Source: Paenibacillus graminis (GTDB lineage Bacteria; Bacillota; Bacilli; Paenibacillales; Paenibacillaceae). Taken from it: a stretch of 64,000 nucleotides of DNA. Positions 27,372-36,300 of the stretch are shown here, piece by piece. Position numbers and translations under genes: made by a program. The notes beneath the pieces are model-generated. The model was given only the letters and a program-made list of their open reading frames with translations. It searched no databases and was not told the origin of the DNA. Location of the stretch: positions 1,860,001 to 1,924,000 of the forward strand of contig NZ_CP009287.1 in assembly GCF_000758705.1 (NCBI RefSeq), in the 5' to 3' direction. The first letter of the stretch is position 1. Every line of letters begins with the position of its first letter.

Positions 27372-28649
27372 ATGATAAAAATTGCTTTGCTGTTCCCAGG
27401 TCAAGGAAGCCAGTACACTATGATGGGCAAATCTCTTTATGAAAGCTCTGCCGAGGCAAGGGACATTTTTAGCAAAACCAACGATATCCTCGGCTATGAT
27501 CTGCTTGCGGTTATCAATGAGGGGAATCTGGACAAATTAACGCGGACTGAATTTGCCCAGCCGGCGATCTTTGCCTATAGTTATGCGATTTTTCAATCGA
27601 TTTGGAAGGACAAAAAGTTTTTCCCGTCCTTTATGGCCGGCCACAGCTTAGGGGAAATTACAGCACTTACATGTGCAGGTGTGTTTACGTATGAGGATGC
27701 CCTGCGGCTGGTAATGGAGAGAGGGGCCCTGATGCAGCAGGCTACAACAGACGGGCAGGGCGGAATGGCCGCCATTAACGGCCTGCATCCGCTGCTGGTA
27801 GAAGAGGAGTGTGCAAGGCTCTCAAATGAAGAGGATAAAATCGTGGTAGCTAATTATAATTCCTCGAATCAAGTGGTGATTTCCGGGTCCAAGGCGCTGG
27901 TCACGCAGGCGGCGGAAAATCTGGCGAAGATCGGGGCAATCAGCATTCCGCTTCAAGTATCCGCTCCTTTCCACACGCCTTATCTTGAAATCAGCAATCA
28001 AATATTCCAGCGTGTCCTAACCGCTACGGATATGTCCGCCATCAACTGGCCGGTTCTATCCAATGTGGATGCGAAGCCCTATTTCGATACTGAAGGAATT
28101 CGTACCCGGCTCAGCATGCAAATGGTCAGCGCGGTAAGATGGAAAGAAACGATTGATTATTTGCTGCGCCAAGGTGTGAACACCTTTATCGAACTGGGTC
28201 CGAAGTCGGCTTTGACCCATTTGATCAAACGTGATTTCTCGCATGTGCGCGCCTTTTCTTATGAGGATCATTACCAGGAGATCATGGCAGTCATCGATGA
28301 GCAAATCGCCGAAAAACGCCCTACTCTGGTATCGCGCTCTTTGGCTATCGCTGTGTGTACACGAAATCAGAACTGGGATGAAGCGGAGTACCAACGGGGT
28401 GTAATTGAGCCTTACAGAAAGGTGCAGGCACTGAGCAACCGGCTGGAGGAAGAAGGCGGCGAGGAGTCTGCCGAAGACATGAAACAGGCAATCGAGATGC
28501 TCCGTTCTGTTTTTGTGACCAAAAAGGTACCGCTGGAAGAGCAAAGGGAACGTTTCACGCAAATCTTTGATGAAACCAAGAAAAGACATCTATTTGATGA
28601 TTTTGCCGCGCTCATGTTTGGCGAAAAGGAAACTGTGTATGAACAATAA
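27372..28649 (+). CDS. Discrete trans-acting acyltransferase (malonyl-CoA:ACP) with C-terminal extension
   Basis: 425 aa, with GGGAGG at 27357-27362. It is a FabD-type fold: FPGQGSQ at the N terminus, Ser92 in GHSLGE, His201 in APFHTP, and the Gln/Arg residues of the family. It supplies malonyl units to the AT-less modules that follow, and probably to modules 1 and 2, whose AT domains are dead. FabD-like enzymes end near residue 310. Here about 115 more residues follow, rich in Glu, Arg and Lys with a probable coiled coil (LSNRLEEEGGEE). I do not recognise that extension; it may dock the enzyme to the megasynthases. Its stop overlaps the PKS 4 start by 11 bases. Confidence 0.92.
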   Translation: MIKIALLFPGQGSQYTMMGKSLYESSAEARDIFSKTNDILGYDLLAVINEGNLDKLTRTEFAQPAIFAYSYAIFQSIWKDKKFFPSFMAGHSLGEITALTCAGVFTYEDALRLVMERGALMQQATTDGQGGMAAINGLHPLLVEEECARLSNEEDKIVVANYNSSNQVVISGSKALVTQAAENLAKIGAISIPLQVSAPFHTPYLEISNQIFQRVLTATDMSAINWPVLSNVDAKPYFDTEGIRTRLSMQMVSAVRWKETIDYLLRQGVNTFIELGPKSALTHLIKRDFSHVRAFSYEDHYQEIMAVIDEQIAEKRPTLVSRSLAIAVCTRNQNWDEAEYQRGVIEPYRKVQALSNRLEEEGGEESAEDMKQAIEMLRSVFVTKKVPLEEQRERFTQIFDETKKRHLFDDFAALMFGEKETVYEQ

Positions 28650-31600
28650 ACCTCTGTTCAATCAGATTCAACTCGATTTGGAAGAGGAGCTCCCCCTTTC
28701 CTGTGAATCTGCTGAATCAGAGGAAGCTCTCCGCAAAGACATTGCGGTCATTGGGCTGGCAGGGAAGATGCCTGATGCTCACAACGCCAGGGAGTACTGG
28801 ACTAATATTGTGCTTGGCAAGGATTCGATCCGCCAAATCCCCCTGTCCCGAAAACAGGACTATGAAGCGGTCATGTCCGCCCTGCTGAAAAAGGATTGTC
28901 AGAAGGACCCGGCGGAGTATGCGGAAAGCGGGTATTTGGACCGGGTTGACGGGTTTGATTGCGAATACTTTTCCATTTCACCCAAGGAGGCCAAGCTGAT
29001 GGACCCCAATCAGCGCCTCTTTTTGCAATGCTGTATAGAGGCAATGGAAGACGCGGGGTATGGGAAAGGGAGATTGGGTGGAACCTCAACCGGTGTTTTT
29101 GTAGGGTATAGCAGCGATTTCGGGGGGGAATACAAGCATTTGCTCAGCGGGGACAGTGCAGAGCTGGCTGATCTGGCGATGACGGGCAACATCAAATCGA
29201 TTATCCCGGCCCGGTTGGCTTATTGGCTGGATGTACACGGACCCAGCTTGTTGGTCGATACGGCATGCTCCTCTTCGCTTGTCGCCGTTCATCTCGCCTG
29301 CCAGTCCATTCGCCGCGGAGAGTGCGGGATGGCATTTGCCGGGGGAGTAAAGGTGCAGTTGCAGCCCTTTGACAAATCGAGCACCGGTATTGGCATCGTC
29401 TCCTCCGGGTTCAGAACGAGAACCTTTGATCGGGATGCCGATGGAACCGGCCTTGGGGAAGGCGCGGGAGCCGTTCTATTGAAGGATGCCAAGCAGGCGA
29501 TACAGGATGGAGACCATATTTATGCCCTTATCAAAGGGAGTGCAGTCAATCAGGATGGACAATCGATCGGCATTACCGCACCTAACTCCAAAGCACAGGA
29601 AGAGCTGATTATCCGGGCATGGAAGGATGCGGATGTTCATCCGGAGACCATTTCTCTGATTGAGGCCCATGGGACGGCAACCCGCTTGGGCGACCCTGTT
29701 GAGATTGACGGAATTACCAGGGCTTTTGACAGATACACGAGAAAAAAACAGTTTTGCGCGATTGGCTCCATCAAAACGAATATCGGACATTTGGACCATG
29801 CAGCAGGGATTGCCGGCTTGCTGAAATGTATTCTGGCATTGAAGCATGAGACCTTGCCGCCGATGATCCATTTCCAATCCCCGAACCCGGCGGTCCATTT
29901 CCATGATTCCCCGGTCTACGTGAATGATACGGTGCGCTCCTGGGAGAGCGGCGAGCATCCTAGAAGATGCGGGATCAATTCCTTCGGATTAAGTGGAACC
30001 AACTGCCATATGATTCTGGAGCAGTACCAAGAGCCAGCGGCCGCTGAGCGTGCAGGGAGGCGCAGCGCAGACCGCTGGAACATGATGACGTTATCGGCCA
30101 AGAACAGTGATGTGCTGCGCAGGCTCGTCTCTGAGTATCACCAATTCATCAATCAGTCAGAGACAATTGATCTGGACAACTTGTGCTATACGGCGAATAC
30201 CGGCCGGGACCATCATGTGCATAAGGCGGCAATTGTGTTCAGAGATCGGATGGATCTGCTTGAGAAGCTCCAATCGCTTAAGCAGGCGGGAATAGAGAAG
30301 AGCACCATGGAACATGTCTATATGCAGCAGGGGCTTGAACAGGCTTCCAACATCCCGGTATCCCGTCCTGATGTACAGGAGATAGTCCAGGAAATAAGGG
30401 CTGCGGTTGATCAGCAGCGTGCATCCCTTTTTCAACAATTGGCACAGTTGTATGTACAGGGGGAAGTTATTCCTTGGCAAAGCTTGTATGCGGACGGATG
30501 CTATCAGTTAATCAGCTTGCCTGCCTATCCGTTTCAGGAAACCCGCTGCTGGATCGAACCTAAGACGTATATGACAAAGATGGGATCGCTTGTCGGTCAA
30601 TGTCTGGTCCGCAGCAATGGGGTTGAAGTTTATGAAGCCCGCTTCTCCTGCGATACCCACTGGGTTGTGGCTGAACACCAAATTGTGGACCATTATGTGC
30701 TGCCCGGAACCGCTTATCTGGAGATCGCGGCTCAAGTCCTGAAGCAAACTGCTCCCGGACAGGGCGGGCTGATGATGGAAAATTTCATGTTCCTGCAGCC
30801 GCTGCAGCTGAAGGAGCATGAAAAAAAGAGTGTCCACATAGTGCTGACCAGGCAAAAGTCCGGAGTTGATGTCATGATCACCTCCCAGTCCGGGGAGCAG
30901 CCGGATGAATGGGTGATTCACTGTAAAGGTAAAGTGAGCATCCTGCACGGGGAGAAGCCAAAAAGGCGGGTTGCTCTCCCGGATATCCTGAAAGAATCGA
31001 AGAGACAATCCGTTGCCGGCTATAAACCTGGAGCAGAGGCTCCGGTCCAGACCGGCCCGCACTGGGAGTGTATGAAGGAGATTTATGTGGAGCCTGACCG
31101 CATCATAGCCTATTTTGAACTGCCGGCTCCTTTTGCAGCAGAAGTTCACGCCTATACCCTGCATCCATCCCTGCTGGATTGTGCTGTCAATATTCCCATT
31201 AGCCAGATTCGCGATGGGTTATTTTTGCCGTTTACTTATAAGAGGATCAAAATTTTTGACAAGATGCCGGACAGAGTTTACAGCATGCTGCACATGAAAA
31301 ACAACCAGACCGCAGAGCTTCAGGAAACGGTCTCTTTTGACATCGTGCTGTTCGATGAAGCCGGGGATGTCTTTGCCGAAATGGAAGAGTACTCGTTGAA
31401 ACGGGTACATATCGAAGCATCCGCTTCCGCACCGGTATTGCCTGGAGGGTTGTTCCATCGGCTGGAGTGGGAGCGTACGCCGCTTCGTGAACGGGAGCAA
31501 GCTGAGGGCAGCATGCCGTTTACGCTTGTCTTTGCCGGACAAGATCCGCTTTCCCGTAAGCTTCTGGATGCTCTGCAAGAGAGGAACATGCCCTTTATTT

Positions 31601-33384
31601 CGGTGATAATGGGTGAATGCTTCAGCAAATTGGATGATTATCATTACAGTATCAGCGGGAGTCAGCAGGATTTTGACCGGTTGTGCGGGGATATCCAGAC
31701 AAGAGGGGTGCAGCGGATGCTCCACTGCTTCTCCTGGAGCCATGATCCTTTGCGTTCAGGCAGCCATGTAGAGCAGGAAATGAACAAGGGACTATTCAGT
31801 CTTTTTTATCTGACCAAAAGCTTGGTTGCCCATAATATCCGGGAGAAGATCGAACTCGTCCTCATGGCTGATCTGGGGGTTCAAGTTACACGGAACGAGC
31901 CTTGGCTGAACCCGATGCACAGCGCCTTCTACCATCTCGGCAAGGTGGTCAGCAGCGAATACGCCCACCTGCGCTGCCGCTGCATTGATCTGGACCCGGA
32001 AACGGAGGTCACTGCGCTTCTGGCGGAGCTGGACAATCCACCTGACCATTACGTAGCTGCGTATAGACAAGGCGAACGGTACGTGCAAAGGATGAGGGAG
32101 CTTCCGCTGTCCAATCCGCTGTCCAAAGACCTGATGTTGTCCGGCTCGGGCTGTTATCTGATTACAGGCGGCACAGGCGGCCTGGGGATTACAACCGCGT
32201 CTCATCTTGCAAACAAGAAGCCGGTCAATCTGGTGCTGGTCAGCCGCTCCGGATTTCCGGGTGAAAGTGAATGGGAGGAGATTCTCGAAGAAGGAGAACA
32301 GCATGAGGTGATACGGCGGATCAAAATTCTGCAGCAGATCAAAGAAAGCGGCAGTACATATACGTTCTATAGAGCAGATATTTCGAGCAGAACTGAACTG
32401 GAACATGTGCTGCAGGATGTAAGAAACAGGTTTGGCGGCATAAATGGCGTAATACACGCCGCCGGAGTAGCCGGAGACCAATTCTTGTTCAATAGGGAAG
32501 AACAGCGCTTCCGTGAGGTTGTGCAATCCAAAATCGCAGGCAGCCTCTATCTGGCGGAATTAATTACAGAGCCGCTGGAATTCTTTGTTTGCTACTCTTC
32601 CGTGTCCTCACTGGAGGGTACGCCCGGACAAGGGGATTATGTGGCGGCCAACGGTTTTCTGGATAGCTTTGTTTACAGTCTGCCTGCCAATCAAAACGGA
32701 ATCACGCTCAACTGGGCACCTTGGAAAGAGATTGGCATGGCCTATGATTATGGAATGTCCAGTCAAGAGCTGATCTTCAATCTGCTGCCTACGCATGTGG
32801 CGGTGTCCGCCTTTGATGCTGCCTTGGCTTCAGGCGAGAAACAGGTGGTGATCGGAACCATCAACAAGGAAAATGTGGTGAAGAATTTCCGCAGCAGTTT
32901 CTTTGTTGAAGGCAATAACCTGCTGATGAATTACGTGGAGCCACAGCTTGTTGTTCAAGCCAGCCCCTCCGCCCAAGCCTCCGCCGGTCTTGCGGAAGGA
33001 AGAACCCATGACCGTTCGGCGCAGGCCATTAAGGAGCTAATTCGCCAGTTGTGGGTGACCCTGCTTGAATCAGAATCCATAGGGCCGGACGATTCTTTTA
33101 CTTCTATTGGCGGTAATTCGATCTTTGCTGTGTACCTGCTGCAGGAACTCGAAAAAGCGTTTCCAGGCATGCTGGGAATCTCGGATATTTTTACGTATCC
33201 TACGATTAACAAGATGGCTGAATATGTATATTCCAGAATGGAACAAGATCAGCCTGCTTCATCTGCTGAAGCGAATCCAAGCCAGGAGGAAGAGGATTAC
33301 AACCTTGACCAGATATTGCATCGCTTAGCCAATGGCGAATTGGATATAGATGAGGTTGAGCGATTGCTGGGAGAAGACGAATGA
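28639..33384 (+). CDS. trans-AT PKS 4: KS-DH-KR-ACP
   Basis: 1581 aa from ATG 28639, with AAAAGGAA upstream. The open frame begins at 28567 inside the AT gene, which is not a credible start. KS: about 32-460, Cys210 (TACSSS), EAHGTAT, NIGHLDH. A linker without AT (LSAKNSDVLRRLVSEY...) is the usual trans-AT docking region. DH: His680 in EHQIVDHYVLPG (His where Gly is usual), HPSLLD Asp847. KR: GGTGGLG near 1176, with SSVSSLEG...Tyr...Asn. ACP: Ser1494 (GGNS). The C-terminal residues, ending LDIDEVERLLGEDE, look like a helical docking tail. It should leave an alpha,beta double bond. It shares ATGA with PKS 5. Confidence 0.93.
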   Translation: MNNKPLFNQIQLDLEEELPLSCESAESEEALRKDIAVIGLAGKMPDAHNAREYWTNIVLGKDSIRQIPLSRKQDYEAVMSALLKKDCQKDPAEYAESGYLDRVDGFDCEYFSISPKEAKLMDPNQRLFLQCCIEAMEDAGYGKGRLGGTSTGVFVGYSSDFGGEYKHLLSGDSAELADLAMTGNIKSIIPARLAYWLDVHGPSLLVDTACSSSLVAVHLACQSIRRGECGMAFAGGVKVQLQPFDKSSTGIGIVSSGFRTRTFDRDADGTGLGEGAGAVLLKDAKQAIQDGDHIYALIKGSAVNQDGQSIGITAPNSKAQEELIIRAWKDADVHPETISLIEAHGTATRLGDPVEIDGITRAFDRYTRKKQFCAIGSIKTNIGHLDHAAGIAGLLKCILALKHETLPPMIHFQSPNPAVHFHDSPVYVNDTVRSWESGEHPRRCGINSFGLSGTNCHMILEQYQEPAAAERAGRRSADRWNMMTLSAKNSDVLRRLVSEYHQFINQSETIDLDNLCYTANTGRDHHVHKAAIVFRDRMDLLEKLQSLKQAGIEKSTMEHVYMQQGLEQASNIPVSRPDVQEIVQEIRAAVDQQRASLFQQLAQLYVQGEVIPWQSLYADGCYQLISLPAYPFQETRCWIEPKTYMTKMGSLVGQCLVRSNGVEVYEARFSCDTHWVVAEHQIVDHYVLPGTAYLEIAAQVLKQTAPGQGGLMMENFMFLQPLQLKEHEKKSVHIVLTRQKSGVDVMITSQSGEQPDEWVIHCKGKVSILHGEKPKRRVALPDILKESKRQSVAGYKPGAEAPVQTGPHWECMKEIYVEPDRIIAYFELPAPFAAEVHAYTLHPSLLDCAVNIPISQIRDGLFLPFTYKRIKIFDKMPDRVYSMLHMKNNQTAELQETVSFDIVLFDEAGDVFAEMEEYSLKRVHIEASASAPVLPGGLFHRLEWERTPLREREQAEGSMPFTLVFAGQDPLSRKLLDALQERNMPFISVIMGECFSKLDDYHYSISGSQQDFDRLCGDIQTRGVQRMLHCFSWSHDPLRSGSHVEQEMNKGLFSLFYLTKSLVAHNIREKIELVLMADLGVQVTRNEPWLNPMHSAFYHLGKVVSSEYAHLRCRCIDLDPETEVTALLAELDNPPDHYVAAYRQGERYVQRMRELPLSNPLSKDLMLSGSGCYLITGGTGGLGITTASHLANKKPVNLVLVSRSGFPGESEWEEILEEGEQHEVIRRIKILQQIKESGSTYTFYRADISSRTELEHVLQDVRNRFGGINGVIHAAGVAGDQFLFNREEQRFREVVQSKIAGSLYLAELITEPLEFFVCYSSVSSLEGTPGQGDYVAANGFLDSFVYSLPANQNGITLNWAPWKEIGMAYDYGMSSQELIFNLLPTHVAVSAFDAALASGEKQVVIGTINKENVVKNFRSSFFVEGNNLLMNYVEPQLVVQASPSAQASAGLAEGRTHDRSAQAIKELIRQLWVTLLESESIGPDDSFTSIGGNSIFAVYLLQELEKAFPGMLGISDIFTYPTINKMAEYVYSRMEQDQPASSAEANPSQEEEDYNLDQILHRLANGELDIDEVERLLGEDE

Positions 33385-36300
33385 AGGAAACCAAAAAATA
33401 CATTTATCAACAGATCAAAGATCAGGAGTTATCCGTCGAAAAGTCCAAGGTTATTCTTAAAGAAATCAAACAGGCTGGCGTGAAAAAGCATAAGGACATC
33501 GCGATCATCGGGATGGCCGGGCGCTTTCCGGGCGCTTCTAATTTGGATGAATACTGGAATAATCTGCTCCATGAGGTTGATTGCATCGGCGATTTTCCTG
33601 AGAGCAGGCAAAAGGGTGTCGAAGGTTTCATCCAAAAGAATGCACTGGGCCCGCTTCAGAAGATAACGTATGAAAAAGGCGGATATTTGGAGCAGATTGA
33701 CCAGTTCGATTCCGAATACTTCAAAATTTCCAACAAAGAAGCGGAAATGATGGACCCCATCCAGAGGCTGCTGCTGACCGCCGTTATGGAGAGCGTTGAA
33801 GATGCCGGATACGGCGGCCGCCGGATCGTATCCTCCAGAACGGGCGTGTTTATTGGAAGGGACCATACCGTAGGGAACATGTACACCCACTTGCTGGATC
33901 AGACGGATGAGCTGGCCTTAACCGGGTCTTATACCGGGATTTTGTCCAGCCGGATCTCCTATTTCCTGGATCTGAGGGGTCCGAGCATCGTCTTGGATTC
34001 GGCTTGTTCCTCCGGACTGCTGGCCATACATGATGCCTGCCAGGCGATCAGAAACAACGAATGCGACATGGCGATTGCAGGCGGAGTCTGTCTGGTTTTT
34101 TTTCCTGTGAAAAATCCGGCGTTTGGTCTGGTGGAATCCAAGCTGCACTTGCTTAAGCCGTTCGATAAACAGGCGGATGGCACCTTGTGGGGAGAAGGCA
34201 TCGGATCATTGCTGCTGAAGCCGCTCGATAAAGCGATTGAGGACCGCGATCATATCCATGCGGTTATCAAAGGGAGTGCGGTGAATAACGACGGCAGATC
34301 CAACGGACTTACGGCACCCAATGCGCTTGCACAGGAAGATTTATTCACAAAAGCGTGGACCAATGCGGAGATTGCGCCTGAAACCATCGGTTTTTACGAA
34401 GCGCATGGGACCGGTACCGTTCTTGGAGACCCGATTGAAGTCCAGTCGCTCAGCAACGCTTTCCGAAAATATACTTCCAAAAAACAGTTCTGCGGCATCG
34501 GTTCTGTGAAATCGAATATTGGTCATTTGGCGGCTGCTTCGGGAATTGCATCGGTGATGAAAGCCATTCTGTCACTCAAGCATCAAAAACTCGTCAGTAC
34601 CCTTCATTTTGATGATCCCAATCCGTTTATCGACTTTGTAGGTTCTCCAATCTATATGGTCAATAAGCTTCAGGAGTGGACGCGGGTGCAGGAGGATATT
34701 CCGCTGCGGGCAGGCATCAGTTCTTTCGGCTTCAGCGGGACGAATCTCCACCTCGTGCTTGAGGAAGCTCCGGTCAGTACACCACAGGCTGAAGCAAGCC
34801 GTCCGTTTCATATCTTTACGGTTTCAGCCAAGGAGAAGGCGGTCCTTTTCGAGTGGGTGTCCCAATATCTGCATCATATGCAGCGCGCCGGAGATGTGGA
34901 GCTGGCGGACCTGTGTTACACCGCTGCGACAGGAAGAGGGCATTATGCGTACCGGCTCGCTCTAATCGTCAGGGATATGCAGGAATTACAAGAAAAACTG
35001 CATCGCCTCATAAGTGGGCATCCCCGATCCGGGCAATCAGCCGACGGAATCTATTACGGTGAATTCAAAATCGTTCCGGAAAGCAAAAAGGATAAAAGCA
35101 CCGGGGAGACAACCGAGCCGGCCCTGAATCTATTGCATGAACAGGCACGTACAATGCTGGCGGCTTATTCCGGGCAAGATATTCAGGCGATTTCGGAAAT
35201 ATGCAGCCTGTATGTTCAAGGAGCCGAGATCAATTGGGAAGTTTGTTACCAGCCGGGCAGGCACCGGCGGATTCCACTCCCTGTCTATCCGTTCCAAAAG
35301 ACAAGCTTTTGGCCGCAGGCGGACAAGCCCCCGGGAAGCCGAGGGCTTCAATCTCCGCCAAGCGAAACCTTGCCTGGGCGCAAGATACTGGAAACCTACC
35401 AGCAATCGGTCTATGAAGTTGAGCTGCGTGTAGAAGAGCAGTGGCTGCTGCGGGAACATCTGATGATGGGATTCCATATCGTTCCGGCGGCGGGGCTGAT
35501 TGAATGGGCCCGCCAGACAGGCTGCAGCCATGTTGGAAACCTTGCGTTCAACCTGCAGGATTTCCGTTTTATTAACCCTTTGATTGTCGGTGAAAGCGAA
35601 GGGCATCTAGTCCATACGCGGGTAGAGCAACAGGACAGCCAGTTCCGGCTGCAAATCGCCAATCGGGCCGCCCTGGGCAACGAGGGGAGCCCTAATGAGT
35701 GGAACCTGAATGCCGAAGGGCGGATCGTACCTTTCCAGAATATTGGGGTTGCCAGAGTAGATATGGAGCTGCTTCTGAAAAATAGCGGGTGGGAGCCAGT
35801 CGAGCCGGACTTTGGCAGCATTGCGGGCAGCACTGCCTTTGGTCCGCGCTGGAACAACATTCGGCAATTGTCCCAGAGCAAGGATCGTGTGCTTGTCCAC
35901 GTGCAGTTGGGAGAACGCTATGCGGAGGATTTTTCGGCATACGGTTATCACCCGGCTCTGCTCGATACGGGATTGAATGCAGCCACGATGTTTATTTTAC
36001 GTGATTTGTATCTGCCGTTTTCCTTCAAGAAATTTACGTTCTATGATAACATGCCTGCTTCCTTTTACAGCTGCTTGTGCAAAAGAGAAGCCGGGGGAGA
36101 CAACAAGGAGACAATCTCTTACGATATCAGGCTGATTGATGAGCAAGGGAACGTGTTCGCGGAAGTAGAGAACTACACCTTGAAAAAAGTGTCCGCAGCA
36201 ATGGTCACGAAGGACCTCTTCCATCAGCTCCATTGGGTGAAGGAGTCCCGGCAGTCAGCAGGAAGAAACATAACGGACGGCGCTGTCCTGCTGTTTGGAG

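Noticed and set aside
28567..28638. Extended N terminus of PKS 4 inside the acyltransferase gene.
   Set aside because: It would overlap the AT gene by over 80 bases. ATG 28639 with AAAAGGAA upstream gives a normal short overlap.
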